Shown: one piece after another, positions 1 through 8,406 of the stretch
How positions within the stretch are numbered: the stretch's first letter is position 1
Layout of the letters: every line of letters starts with the position of its first letter
Assembly (NCBI GenBank): GCA_011056635.1
Contig: DSEO01000263.1
Location: 1 to 52,232 of the forward strand
Source of the DNA: Bacteroides sp.
GTDB taxonomy: Bacteria; Bacteroidota; Bacteroidia; Bacteroidales; GCA-2748055
Length of the DNA: 52,232 bases
Direction of reading: 5' to 3'
Notes under the pieces: generated by a model
Told to the model about the DNA's origin: nothing
What the model saw: only the letters and a program-made list of their open reading frames with translations
Databases searched by the model: none
Position numbers and translations under genes: made by a program

Positions 1-390
1 GCGAAGCAGCAGGTTCCTGTTTTCGTCACTACTTTCGAGATGATTTCTTAAAAGAGCCAAAGGTTCCTCGAGGCAAGCTTCGAGGAGAATCAATCTTGAT
101 GCTTTTGGGTGTGTCGTTTTGCGGGCATGGTTATTCGGGAGAAATAACCAGATCTAACTTGCCGGGCAGTTCATGGGAAAGGGATATTTATTATCTGTTT
201 ACTATACTTTCTAGGTGCTTTTTGGGATAATAAATATCCCTTAAGAGACATTTAGTATCATAAAACAACATCAAAACAGTTAATAAATGGATAAAAAATA
301 TCCATCCCGGAATTTTTGAATCGACATCAGCCCTATCTACCATATACCAGGAAGAACTCATCATAATTCCCATATGAACTGCTGCCACAG
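1..390. other. Gene-poor left edge with three inverted repeats
   Basis: I see no convincing gene here. Three perfect inverted repeats follow each other: a 7-bp stem at 65-71/80-86 with an 8-nt loop, an 8-bp stem at 128-135/143-150 with a 7-nt loop, and a 14-bp pair at 181-194/227-240 separated by 32 nt. None is followed by a clear T-run. Bases 1-16 match the left flank of the repeat copy at 567-582, so the window may begin inside another copy. A 65-codon minus-strand frame at 191-388 has one hydrophobic stretch but no other support. Confidence 0.5.
191..388 (-). CDS. Doubtful small membrane ORF or gene remnant
   Basis: This is a 65-codon frame with one hydrophobic segment (about residues 28-44) preceded by PGW and followed by a charged tail. 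The pattern loosely recalls small Bacteroidota membrane proteins with one helix. Its 3' end lies inside the 14-bp inverted repeat at 181-240, and no promoter element is visible. It may be a remnant or chance; I do not assign a function. Confidence 0.15.
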   Translation of the reverse strand: MAAVHMGIMMSSSWYMVDRADVDSKIPGWIFFIHLLTVLMLFYDTKCLLRDIYYPKKHLESIVNR

Positions 391-411
391 ACAGGCACAG
401 CCGCGGTCATC

Positions 412-556
412 ACTGCGGAAGGCACGGCCACCAGGATTCGGCAGCCGGCGGCATCTCCAGCCGCTGCTGAAATTCTTTTCTGCGAAAATCATTTAGGCAG
501 CTTACCGGAGATCCCGCCCGGGAACACTACCCTGCAGCAGATGCGGTGATCGCTGC
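412..556. repeat. Intergenic repeat, copy A
   Basis: This is the first of three copies of one intergenic repeat in the window. Bases 444-556 (113 nt) are identical to 631-743, giving a 187-bp period with copy B. To the left of 412 the similarity to copy B fades, so copy A lacks the standard left end. No reading frame is conserved across the copies. Confidence 0.85.
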
Positions 557-566
557 CTAAGCTGGT

Positions 567-743
567 GCGAAGCAGCAGGTTCAGCAGCGATACCGTATAC
601 TGCGGAAGGCACGGCCACAGGGATTCAATAGCCGGCGGCATCTCCAGCCGCTGCTGAAATTCTTTTCTGCGAAAATCATTTAGGCAGCTTACCGGAGATC
701 CCGCCCGGGAACACTACCCTGCAGCAGATGCGGTGATCGCTGC
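567..743. repeat. Intergenic repeat, copy B (most complete)
   Basis: This copy is bounded by imperfect inverted termini: GCAGCGATACC near 584-594 and GGTGATCGCTGC at 732-743. Its left flank (567-582) recurs at window bases 1-16 and, with slight change, at 51941-51955. The element is therefore about 160-177 bp with short inverted ends, like a MITE or other palindromic intergenic repeat. No transposase is nearby. Confidence 0.85.
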
Positions 744-789
744 GACACGAATTTCCGGCAGAAGAGTGGACCCGAAGGGCACATTTTTG

Positions 790-797
790 TAAATTTG
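790..797 (+). promoter_or_regulatory. Promoter -7 element (TAAATTTG)
   Basis: This is a perfect match to the Bacteroidota TAnnTTTG -7 element, 47 bp after repeat copy B. No good TTG is seen at the -33 position. Because it overlaps a possible TTG start at 795, it favours the ATG at 849 for the downstream gene. Confidence 0.5.
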
Positions 798-848
798 TTT
801 GCAGGGGAACGAATCTCCCGCATTGATGTAACCGGAACCCTGCTCACC

Positions 849-1571
849 ATGAGAAGATGGGAAACACATATCCGGTCACTGTCTCGTTCCGGAGGCGGAT
901 CAACGCAGCCGGGTGGTATACGGAAATTGTATCCGGACCTGAGCACCCAGCATTATATACGCCTCCTGATCACGGTATTGTTTTCATTCATCACCTCCGC
1001 CATCCTGATCTATCCGGAAAAATTCCAGATGGTGATGTTCCCTTTCAGTGCACTGGGAAGAAAATTTACCCCGTCGGGATTACAGAATATTTATGCAAGG
1101 ATCGTATTTGATGCAGGGATGTTTCTCTGCGGATACACCATGTACCTGCTTGCCAGGTATTACAGCAGGAAGCATCCGGTGCCCGATGCACCCATCTATG
1201 AATTCCTGAGTTATATCTCTGCTGCCGGATTCTTCCTGATGATGGCACCCTGCGATGTGCCTGAAGTTCGGTTCCTGCATTCCATAGGAAGCGGATTTGT
1301 GGTGGGAAGCCATTTTTTCATGGCTTCCATCAGGATCATGGCCGTTCAACAACACATGAAGCGATGGTCCCTTTACATCCTTCTCACCATCCTGATCAGC
1401 AGCGTGCTTTTCTATGCACTTCTCTGGTTCTTCGAATTACCGTATCATCCGCTGTTCCAGAAACCGGCCTTTGCCGCGATCATTTACGTGGAACTGCGTG
1501 GAAGCACGCTCAGCAGGTTCCTGGGTGAACGAAAGGTGCGCCTTTCCCTCCAGTCCCAGCAGCTTCACTAG
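849..1571 (+). CDS. Polytopic membrane protein of unknown function
   Basis: The product is about 240 residues with roughly six hydrophobic segments, starting at the stretch LLITVLFSFITSAILIY and ending near FAAIIYVEL. A central glycine/histidine-containing helix (GSGFVVGSHFF) and a short proline/cysteine loop (APCDVPE) are its most distinctive parts. This resembles small multi-spanning proteins of the DUF998 or FRAG1/DRAM type, but that is only a resemblance. An upstream TTG at 795 would add 18 residues, but it overlaps the -7 promoter element, so ATG 849 is preferred. It precedes lepA, which has its own promoter. Confidence 0.6.
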   Translation: MRRWETHIRSLSRSGGGSTQPGGIRKLYPDLSTQHYIRLLITVLFSFITSAILIYPEKFQMVMFPFSALGRKFTPSGLQNIYARIVFDAGMFLCGYTMYLLARYYSRKHPVPDAPIYEFLSYISAAGFFLMMAPCDVPEVRFLHSIGSGFVVGSHFFMASIRIMAVQQHMKRWSLYILLTILISSVLFYALLWFFELPYHPLFQKPAFAAIIYVELRGSTLSRFLGERKVRLSLQSQQLH

Positions 1572-1611
1572 GAGATCTTCCGCACCTATTTTTTTTATGA
1601 TAACGGCTGAC

Positions 1612-1619
1612 TATCTTTG
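1612..1619 (+). promoter_or_regulatory. lepA promoter -7 element (TATCTTTG)
   Basis: This is a perfect TAnnTTTG match, with a T-rich tract at 1589-1596 in place of a clear -33 TTG. Transcription would start near 1624-1626. The GTG at 1619 would then be upstream of the transcript, which supports the lepA ATG at 1646. Confidence 0.6.
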
Positions 1620-1645
1620 TGCACGGAAAAGCGGGACTGCTTTCA

Positions 1646-3433
1646 ATGAAATATATTCGGAACTTCTGTATCATCGCCCATATCGATCACGGGAAAAGCA
1701 CCGTGGCTGACCGGTTACTGATCAAAACAGGCACACTGGATGAAAGGGATTTCAAGGACCAGGTGCTGGACAGCATGGATCTGGAGCGGGAGCGCGGCAT
1801 TACCATCAAGAGCCACGCCATACAGATGAAGTATGAATACCAGGGAGCGATGTACCGGCTGAATCTGATCGATACCCCCGGTCATGTTGATTTTTCCTAT
1901 GAGGTGAGCCGTTCCATTGCAGCGTGTGAAGGAGCCCTGCTCATCGTGGATGCTACCCAGGGCATCCAGGCTCAGACCATTTCAAACCTCTACCAGGCCC
2001 TCGACCACGACCTGGAGATCATACCGATTCTGAATAAAATGGATATGGACAGTGCCATGCCGGATGATGTGAAGGACCAGATCGTCGACCTGGTGGGGTG
2101 TAAACGGGAAGAGATCATAGAGGCCAGCGGAAAAACCGGATTGGGGGTGGACCTGATCCTGGAGTCCATTATTGAGCGCATTCCTCCTCCCACGGGCGAT
2201 CCGGAAGCCCCCCTGCAGGCATTGATATTTGACTCGGTTTTCAATTCCTTCCGGGGGATCTTTGCCTATTTCAGGATTTTCAACGGTACCATCCGGACAG
2301 GGGAGCATGTGAAATTCGTGGCCACGGGCAGGGCATATGATGCGGATGAGATCGGCGTGCTGAAGATGGGAACCGAACCCAGGGATGAGCTGAGTGCGGG
2401 GGATGTGGGTTATATCATTTCGGGGATCAAAAACTCCCCAGAGGTGAAGGTGGGTGATACCATAACCCATGTGGACCGTCCGTGTGAGAAAGCCATTTCC
2501 GGTTTCGAGGATGTGAAACCCATGGTTTTCGCCGGGATATACCCTGTGGATGCGGATGATTATGAAGATCTCCGGGCATCCATCGAGAAGCTGCAACTGA
2601 ATGATGCATCCCTTACCTTTGTTCCTGAATCGTCCGCAGCCCTGGGCTTTGGATTCCGTTGCGGTTTCCTGGGACTGCTCCACATGGAGATCGTGCAGGA
2701 GCGGCTTGACCGGGAATTTGACATGGATGTGATCACCACGGTCCCCAACGTCTCCTTCAGGGTGCTTACCACCAGGAAGGAGATCATTGAGGTACATAAT
2801 CCGTCCGGCCTTCCGGCGATCACCTCCATCGACCACATTGAGGAACCTTTCATATGGGCCCAGGTAATCTCGAAAGCAGAATTTGTGGGTCCGATCATGA
2901 AATTGTGTTTGGATAAGCGGGGAATCTTGAAGAACCAGATTTACCTGACCAGCAACCGGGTGGAACTTACCTTCGAGATGCCGCTGGCCGAAATCGTGTT
3001 CGATTTTTATGACAGGCTTAAAAGCATTTCCAAGGGATACGCTTCATTTGATTACCATCCCCACGGTTACCAGAAAGCGGACCTGGTGAAACTGGATATC
3101 CTGCTCAACGGGGAAATGGTGGATGCCCTCTCCACACTGATCCACCGTGACAATGCTTACGATTTCGGCCGCAGGATCTGTGTGAAGTTGAAGGAACTCA
3201 TCCCCAGGCAACAGTACGAAGTGGCCATCCAGGCAGCCATCGGATCCAAGGTAATTGCCAGGGAGACGGTGAAGGCCGTGCGCAAGGATGTAACCGCAAA
3301 ATGTTACGGGGGAGATATTACCCGGAAGAGAAAACTGCTGGAAAAGCAGAAAAAAGGTAAAAAACGAATGCGACAGGTAGGAAATATCGAAGTACCCCAG
3401 TCCGCTTTCCTGGCCGTGCTCAAGCTGGATTAA
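1646..3433 (+). CDS. lepA: Elongation factor 4 (LepA), back-translocating GTPase
   Basis: LepA is a ribosome-binding translational GTPase thought to rescue stalled or mis-translocated ribosomes. The 595-residue product has the usual family length. The P-loop AHIDHGKS is at residues 11-18, followed by the switch I region ([11 protein letters not shown]), DTPGH and NKMD motifs. The LepA-specific C-terminal domain ends in a lysine-rich tail ([17 protein letters not shown]). A GTG at 1619 would add nine residues, but the promoter position and homologous starts ([16 protein letters not shown]) favour 1646. Its stop overlaps the convergent response-regulator stop by 4 bp (TTAA shared). Confidence 0.97.
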   Translation: MKYIRNFCIIAHIDHGKSTVADRLLIKTGTLDERDFKDQVLDSMDLERERGITIKSHAIQMKYEYQGAMYRLNLIDTPGHVDFSYEVSRSIAACEGALLIVDATQGIQAQTISNLYQALDHDLEIIPILNKMDMDSAMPDDVKDQIVDLVGCKREEIIEASGKTGLGVDLILESIIERIPPPTGDPEAPLQALIFDSVFNSFRGIFAYFRIFNGTIRTGEHVKFVATGRAYDADEIGVLKMGTEPRDELSAGDVGYIISGIKNSPEVKVGDTITHVDRPCEKAISGFEDVKPMVFAGIYPVDADDYEDLRASIEKLQLNDASLTFVPESSAALGFGFRCGFLGLLHMEIVQERLDREFDMDVITTVPNVSFRVLTTRKEIIEVHNPSGLPAITSIDHIEEPFIWAQVISKAEFVGPIMKLCLDKRGILKNQIYLTSNRVELTFEMPLAEIVFDFYDRLKSISKGYASFDYHPHGYQKADLVKLDILLNGEMVDALSTLIHRDNAYDFGRRICVKLKELIPRQQYEVAIQAAIGSKVIARETVKAVRKDVTAKCYGGDITRKRKLLEKQKKGKKRMRQVGNIEVPQSAFLAVLKLD

Positions 3434-4137
3434 TCAGCCGGTTCCTCATCCACCACCAGTTTATACCCCTTCCCGTGCACATTGATGATCTGAACGTTGG
3501 GATCCGGTTTCAGGTATTTTCGCAGTTTGGTGATATAGACATCCATGCTCCGGGCGTTGAAATAATTATCATCTATCCAGATGGCCTTCAGGGCAAAATT
3601 CCGCTCCAGCACCTGGTTCATATTGTTGCACAGGAGCCGGAGCAGCTCGGATTCCTTGGTGGTCAGTTTCTGTTCGACACCGGTACCGGTAAGCAGCTGC
3701 CTTTTTGCATCAAAGCTAAACCTGCCTATTTTCCACGTATTCTTTTCGCCGCCCCTGATCCCCTTGGTCCTTCTCAGTATTGCCTCGATCCGGAAAAGCA
3801 GTTCTTCCATACTGAAGGGTTTGGTGATGTAATCATCTGCCCCGAGACTGAACCCTTCCAGTACATCTTCCTTCATCGATTTGGCGGTGAGGAATATGAT
3901 GGGGATGTCGCTGTTGAGGATGCGTATTTCCGAGGCCAGGGTGAACCCGTCCTTCACCGGCATCATCACATCCAGGAGACAGAGGTCGTAATGAAATTGC
4001 TCAAAATATCTGAAGGCCTTTTCCCCGTTCACCACCCAGTCGGTATCATAATTTTTTGCCTGGAGATATTCCTGAAGCAATGAACCCAGGTTCTCGTCAT
4101 CTTCTGCGAGCAGGATCCTGTATTTGAGATCGGCCAT
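3430..4137 (-). CDS. OmpR-family response regulator
   Basis: This 235-residue DNA-binding response regulator is the partner of the kinase just upstream (8-nt gap). The receiver domain occupies about residues 7-120, with the acidic pocket AEDD at 11-14, the phospho-acceptor Asp56 in LLDVMMP and the conserved Lys in YITKPF. A winged-helix domain follows (about 135-230), ending in the typical VHGKGYKLV motif. It likely controls transcription in response to an envelope signal, but the targets cannot be seen. Its 3' end overlaps convergent lepA. Confidence 0.95.
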   Translation of the reverse strand: MADLKYRILLAEDDENLGSLLQEYLQAKNYDTDWVVNGEKAFRYFEQFHYDLCLLDVMMPVKDGFTLASEIRILNSDIPIIFLTAKSMKEDVLEGFSLGADDYITKPFSMEELLFRIEAILRRTKGIRGGEKNTWKIGRFSFDAKRQLLTGTGVEQKLTTKESELLRLLCNNMNQVLERNFALKAIWIDDNYFNARSMDVYITKLRKYLKPDPNVQIINVHGKGYKLVVDEEPAD

Positions 4138-4145
4138 AATCCGGT

Positions 4146-5717
4146 TTATACTTTCAAAGGTAAATGAATATCAAACAGGGAACCCTTATTGGGTTCACTT
4201 TTTACCCGGATGGTGCCGCGATGTTCCGCGATGATCAGCTTCACATAGCTCAGTCCCAGCCCGAATCCCTTCACATTGTGCACATTCCCGGTGGGCACCC
4301 GGTAAAATTTATCAAAGATCCGCTTCTGGTCTTCCTTGCTGATGCCAATCCCGTTGTCTTTTACGGAAACCACGATGAAGCCATCTTCGTTCCGGGTGGA
4401 GATCCTGATCTCCGGTGTACGGCCGGTATATTTCATGGCATTTTCAAGCAGGTTGGAGATCACGTTGGTTATATGGATGGAGTCGCCTGTGATCACAGAC
4501 TGTTCGGCTTCGGGGAGGAATTCAAGCTTCCCCTCCCTTTTTTCTATCTGCAGGAGGAAATTCTGGGCCACCGTTTCAATGATGTCATGCATATCAATTT
4601 CCTGCGCTTTCAGCTTCAGCTGGCCATGGTCAAAAATGGCCATCTGCAGAACCCTTTCCACCTGGGTGCCCAGCTGCCTGCTTTCCGTCTGGATGATGCG
4701 GGCAATGTGGGACAGGTTTTTCTGCTCATCCGGGATGCTCCGGTCGTTGAGCATCTGGGAAGCCAGGCTGATGGTGGAGATCGGGGTTTTCAGTTCATGG
4801 GTCATGTTGTTCACAAAATCGTTCTTCATCTCCGACAGTTTCTTCTGCTTGAAGATGATGTACAGCACCAGGGAAAAAAGGATCATGGTGAACAGGGTGA
4901 TCAGCAGGGAAGTCCCTGCCATGACTCCCGTGGACCTGATCAGGTTCTTCTGTTCGCCCGGAAAATAGAGACTGATCAGGATGGGTTTGTTGAATATCCG
5001 TTTGGGGAAAAGCGATGCCCGATAGTACTGGCAGTCTGCATATTCACTGAAATGATCGGATTGAAAAATGGGTGGTTTCCCTTCTTTGAATACGGCATAT
5101 TCGAATGGCATCTCCACACCTCTTTCTGAAAGTTTCATCCTGAGCAGGTTCTCGATCTGTGACTTTGAGATCTTTTGCTCAATATCCACCTCGTCAGCCA
5201 GCATTTCCCTGACGATCTTGTCCACGAAGAGCTGCCGCTCTTCCAGCCTTCTGCTCAGTTCCGCCCGGATCTGCTCCGGGTTCATGGCGGAGACGAGGAT
5301 GGTGTCATTCCGGATTTCGTCCTCACCCAGGATCACAAGCACGGAGTCGTCTACCATTTCCACCATGGTGTTTTTGAGGGGACGTGCCGGCGGATTATAC
5401 AGGATGATCTCCTCATCAAGCTGGATATTCTCATGGCCTGTTCCGCTCATCATGCTCCACGAGTCCAGGTGAAAATTCCAGATGGCTCTGCTGTGGTGGG
5501 TGATCACGGGAGGCCTGATCTCTTCGAGGATTTGCAGGATGGCCTCATTTTGCTCCAGCTCACCGCTTATCTCCGAGAGCACCTGGCTTACCACAAGACC
5601 CAGCTGATTCTGCTTGGACACTATTGAGTCCCTGATCCAGTAAGCCTGCAGGCCCACCAGGGCCAGCATGGCCAGGCTCAGAAATACAGTGACGATCCAC
5701 AGCAGGGTACGGCTCAT
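4146..5717 (-). CDS. Membrane sensor histidine kinase
   Basis: This is a 523-residue sensor kinase. The first transmembrane helix is at about residues 5-25, a periplasmic sensor region spans about 30-262, and the second helix covers about 265-290. The HisKA domain follows, with phospho-acceptor His307 in MTHELKTPIS. The HATPase domain shows an N-box (NVISNLLENAMKYT), DNGIGI and GFGLGLSYV. The periplasmic region is rich in acidic residues and matches no sensor domain I can name. A perfect -7 element ends only 4 nt before the ATG, so its mRNA may be leaderless. It forms an operon with the response regulator. Confidence 0.95.
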   Translation of the reverse strand: MSRTLLWIVTVFLSLAMLALVGLQAYWIRDSIVSKQNQLGLVVSQVLSEISGELEQNEAILQILEEIRPPVITHHSRAIWNFHLDSWSMMSGTGHENIQLDEEIILYNPPARPLKNTMVEMVDDSVLVILGEDEIRNDTILVSAMNPEQIRAELSRRLEERQLFVDKIVREMLADEVDIEQKISKSQIENLLRMKLSERGVEMPFEYAVFKEGKPPIFQSDHFSEYADCQYYRASLFPKRIFNKPILISLYFPGEQKNLIRSTGVMAGTSLLITLFTMILFSLVLYIIFKQKKLSEMKNDFVNNMTHELKTPISTISLASQMLNDRSIPDEQKNLSHIARIIQTESRQLGTQVERVLQMAIFDHGQLKLKAQEIDMHDIIETVAQNFLLQIEKREGKLEFLPEAEQSVITGDSIHITNVISNLLENAMKYTGRTPEIRISTRNEDGFIVVSVKDNGIGISKEDQKRIFDKFYRVPTGNVHNVKGFGLGLSYVKLIIAEHRGTIRVKSEPNKGSLFDIHLPLKV

Positions 5718-5721
5718 GGTT

Positions 5722-5729
5722 CAAAGATA
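5722..5729 (-). promoter_or_regulatory. Histidine-kinase promoter -7 element (TATCTTTG)
   Basis: Read on the minus strand this is a perfect TAnnTTTG. Its last base is 4 nt before the ATG at 5717, so a start site 4-7 nt downstream would fall on or next to the start codon. No good -33 TTG is seen at 19-21 nt spacing. Confidence 0.45.
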
Positions 5730-5805
5730 AATCACCCCGGCGGTTCCGGGGATGTGATTTAACAAAGTTTAACATCCTTTAAATCTATGTAACTATATTC
5801 TCACC

Positions 5806-5813
5806 TAGATTTG
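5806..5813 (+). promoter_or_regulatory. Promoter -7 element (TAGATTTG) for the J-domain leader
   Basis: This is a perfect TAnnTTTG in the divergent gap between the kinase and the J-domain gene. Transcription would begin near 5818-5821, giving a leader of about 150 nt before the likely TTG start at 5968. The -33 region is weak. Confidence 0.45.
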
Positions 5814-5819
5814 TAATGT

Positions 5820-5923
5820 GAACCTGTACAGCAAAGACATACGTAAGCAATAGCAGGCGATTTGGTTTAGTTTTAGGGTTAATGTGAAAAACTGTCTGTC
5901 CTCCCGGCGGACAGTTTTTTTTT
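5820..5923 (+). ncRNA. Candidate ~100-nt small RNA or attenuated leader
   Basis: A -7 element (5806-5813) lies just before this stretch, and a terminator-like hairpin with nine Ts ends it at 5923. A transcript bounded by these would be about 100 nt. It could be an independent small RNA or the attenuated 5' leader of the J-domain gene. I do not recognise it as a known RNA family; the call rests only on promoter plus terminator geometry. Confidence 0.3.
5887..5923 (+). terminator. Intrinsic terminator-like hairpin in front of the J-domain gene
   Basis: The arms AAAAACTGTC (5887-5896) and GACAGTTTTT (5910-5919) pair over 10 bp, and the T-run covers 5915-5923. An alternative 6-bp stem (CTGTCC 5896-5901 with GGACAG 5909-5914) uses the same right arm, so two exclusive folds are possible, as in attenuators. 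It sits between a promoter and the likely gene start. Confidence 0.55.
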
Positions 5924-5967
5924 GGCCCGGTTTCCCGGAATGGATAACTTGCAGAAAAAGGGATCAG

Positions 5968-7203
5968 TTGACTGCCAGGGACCATCATGAGATTCTCGGG
6001 ATTTCCCGCGGTGCTTCGGTGAAAGAAATCAAAACAGCTTACCGGAAGCTGGCATTGAAATATCATCCCGACAGGAACAGGTCCCCCGGTGCCAGAGAAA
6101 AATTCCAGGAGATCAAATCTGCCTATGAATATTTAATGGCCCGACAGGGACAGGTGACCCGGGAGACTGAATCATATGATGACCTGATCGCAAGGGAAGT
6201 TATGCGCCGTGACCGGGAGAGGAGATACCGCCAGGCCAGGGCCAGACAGAAAAAGAGGGAAGAGGAAGCCAACTATTTTAACCGTCCCGAGTGGCACGAT
6301 CCCATCCTGCTTCTGCGGTACATGCTACACATTTTTGCATTGTTCTTCGCTTTCGCAGCGATTCTATTCCCCGTTGTTACCGCCATCGTATCTGACCCTG
6401 CAAGCCTGGCCGGCACCTTCTTCTTCATCCTGATCGGTGTATTTCTCCTGGTTTATATATACCAGCAGCGGAGGACCTGGTTCAGGCTGGGAAAATTCCA
6501 TACGCGATGGAAAGATGTGACCGGGTTCTTTCAGATGGGAGATGGACATGCATCCGGTCAGCCGTGTTATTACACTGCGGAAGGGACCGCCAGCGGAAAG
6601 CCTTATTGGATCGAGTTGTTGAAGACCGTTGATATCAGGGTCCGTTCCTATGGCGCCCTGGATCACGAGGCCAGGTATCAGAACCGGGTGAAAAAAATTG
6701 CGATTCCCAGAAGCGTCAGGGCCCAGTTTTTTCATCGGCTCTCCTCCCTGATCAAGGTCATGGCCATCATCGGTTTTATCCTGCTGTTTCCGGTGGACAG
6801 TCTGGTCTGGCGGTTCGTGGCAGGAATGGCTGCCGGGGGGATCCTCTCGCTGGTCATGCTGACCACCGCCGGGGTGAAATCCAAGGTAAGTTATCTGCTC
6901 ACTCCCAGCCTCCTGATCAAATCCCTGATCTGGCTTGTTGCTCTCTGCCTGGTAAGCGTGGTGGGCCCCGGCTTCAATATCAGGCTTTCCGGGTATGTGT
7001 ATATTGTGGTGGCGGGCCTCTTCCTCCTGCTGGATATGGTCTTTGACCTGGTCATGGGACTGTTCCCTTTTTACTCCAAACTGTTCCGTCCGCTGATCCC
7101 TCAGGAATCCAGGCTCCGGTCACTGTACAGGGAAGGGTACCAGAATTACCAGGAACTGCCTGTCTATTCCGTGTTCTTCCCGATCTTCAAATGGTTGTTC
7201 TGA
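5968..7203 (+). CDS. Membrane-anchored J-domain (DnaJ-like) protein
   Basis: A J domain occupies the first ~65 residues. It begins [12 protein letters not shown] and contains the HPD motif in KYHPDRN, which stimulates Hsp70 (DnaK) ATPase. A basic, coiled stretch ([21 protein letters not shown]) and then several hydrophobic segments follow, so this is a type III J-protein tied to the membrane, not classical DnaJ (no zinc finger). The frame is open from a GTG at 5884, but that start lies inside the terminator-like hairpin. The TTG at 5968, preceded by AAGGGA, puts the J domain at the usual N-terminal position. Its 3' end is 5 nt from the convergent gene. Confidence 0.75.
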   Translation: MTARDHHEILGISRGASVKEIKTAYRKLALKYHPDRNRSPGAREKFQEIKSAYEYLMARQGQVTRETESYDDLIAREVMRRDRERRYRQARARQKKREEEANYFNRPEWHDPILLLRYMLHIFALFFAFAAILFPVVTAIVSDPASLAGTFFFILIGVFLLVYIYQQRRTWFRLGKFHTRWKDVTGFFQMGDGHASGQPCYYTAEGTASGKPYWIELLKTVDIRVRSYGALDHEARYQNRVKKIAIPRSVRAQFFHRLSSLIKVMAIIGFILLFPVDSLVWRFVAGMAAGGILSLVMLTTAGVKSKVSYLLTPSLLIKSLIWLVALCLVSVVGPGFNIRLSGYVYIVVAGLFLLLDMVFDLVMGLFPFYSKLFRPLIPQESRLRSLYREGYQNYQELPVYSVFFPIFKWLF

Positions 7204-7208
7204 AATGA

Positions 7209-7637
7209 TCACCAGATCCAAAGCCGCTCCTGGTTCCTGAGTTTCTTTATATCCACCGGGACACATATCCTGACCGTGGGAAGGGATCCGACCTGTTTTA
7301 AAAATACGTTGATATTGTCAGGATGAATCTCTCCCTGGATGTGTATCAGGTAATCCAGGTTCTTCAGTTCATCCAGGAACAGGCCCTGATCCGACCGGTT
7401 CCTGATGATCCTGTAGGTGAGCAGGGTTTCTTCATCCTGCCATGCGAACAGGGAGAAATACTGGTCTACTCCCAGCCTTTTGTGGTGGAGCTTCAAATCG
7501 TCCTGCTTTTCAAAATCCATGTCCAGCGCCCGGTTGATGGCCCAGCAGATCCTGTAATCGGGATCATCCGACACCAGACCGAGAAGACAATAATCTTCCC
7601 GGATCGCCATGGACAGTTTGTGTTTTTTCACGGTCAC
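7209..7637 (-). CDS. IPExxxVDY family protein
   Basis: This 142-residue Bacteroidota-specific protein of unknown function matches the family annotated as IPExxxVDY by length, by its early sequence (YCLLGLVSDDPDYRICWAIN) and by its usual place after rnc. The pattern naming the family appears only in degenerate form near the C-terminus (TVRICVPVDI). No signal peptide or membrane helix is visible. It is probably the last gene of the acpP-fabF-rnc operon. A second ATG at codon 10 is possible. Confidence 0.7.
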   Translation of the reverse strand: MTVKKHKLSMAIREDYCLLGLVSDDPDYRICWAINRALDMDFEKQDDLKLHHKRLGVDQYFSLFAWQDEETLLTYRIIRNRSDQGLFLDELKNLDYLIHIQGEIHPDNINVFLKQVGSLPTVRICVPVDIKKLRNQERLWIW

Positions 7638-7691
7638 CTGAAGGGAATCGGTTTTCCGTAAATTTAAGCAATCAGGAGCAAATTATAACGG

Positions 7692-8402
7692 TTACCGGAG
7701 ATCTTCGGACGGGGCGGTGTGGACGGCGGCCAGTGCTTTTTTTGCCGCCCGCTGTTCGGCCTCCTTCTTGGACCCCCCTTTCCCGGTTCCTTGCTGTTTC
7801 CCGTTCAGCAACACCGAAGCAACGAAGGAGGGGAAAGTGGCATGCGAGCTGTGTTCCTCCTTGCTTTCGAATACCACCTCCATCCGGTATTTCTGTGCCC
7901 ATTCAATCATCCTGCTTTTGTAATCGGGATCTTTTTCCACCAGCTGCAGCAGGTCAACATGCTTCTGAATGACCTTCCGGATAAAGAATCTTCTGGCAGT
8001 ACGGTAACCCCTGTCCAGGTATATGGCTCCCATCAGCGCCTCGAGCACATTCCCGTACAGATGTTTCGCCTGGTTCCTGGCCGGATCGGTATGCGGGATC
8101 ATTCCGGGGATATCCATCTTTTCGGCCAGCCAATCCAGGTTTTTGCGCTTAACGATCCTGGCCCGCAGCTTGGTCATGAATCCTTCATCCTTACCGGGAA
8201 ACTTCCGGAATAGGAAATCGGCCACAATGGCATCAATCACTGCATCGCCGAGGTATTCAAGGCGTTCGTTGTGGAGACAGGCATCTTTGTCCAGCGGGAG
8301 TCCGGCCGATTTCGGAATAACAGCCATCCGGTAATGGGATAATCTCAGGGGAAGGAATCCCAGCATGCGGATCAGGGGGAACAAGAAATGGTGGTCTTTC
8401 AA
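7692..8402 (-). CDS. rnc: Ribonuclease III
   Basis: This 236-residue double-strand-specific endonuclease processes rRNA precursors and structured mRNAs. The catalytic signature NERLEYLGDAV is at residues 45-55, and a second conserved acidic stretch is in GNVLEALMGAIYLD. A C-terminal double-stranded RNA binding domain (about 158-225) ends with KKEAEQRAAKKAL. It follows fabF by 4 nt, the acpP-fabF-rnc order common in Bacteroidota and many other bacteria. Confidence 0.97.
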   Translation of the reverse strand: MKDHHFLFPLIRMLGFLPLRLSHYRMAVIPKSAGLPLDKDACLHNERLEYLGDAVIDAIVADFLFRKFPGKDEGFMTKLRARIVKRKNLDWLAEKMDIPGMIPHTDPARNQAKHLYGNVLEALMGAIYLDRGYRTARRFFIRKVIQKHVDLLQLVEKDPDYKSRMIEWAQKYRMEVVFESKEEHSSHATFPSFVASVLLNGKQQGTGKGGSKKEAEQRAAKKALAAVHTAPSEDLR

Positions 8403-8406
8403 TCGG

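Noticed and set aside
412-743. CRISPR array
   Set aside because: Two long near-identical units at 187 bp, no short repeats with unique spacers and no cas genes.
689-946. 85-codon minus-strand frame beside repeat copy B
   Set aside because: It spans repeat, promoter and the start of the membrane-protein gene; no hydrophobic or domain pattern.
4164-5129. 321-codon plus-strand frame opposite the histidine kinase
   Set aside because: Antisense to a full kinase with all motifs; no recognisable domain.
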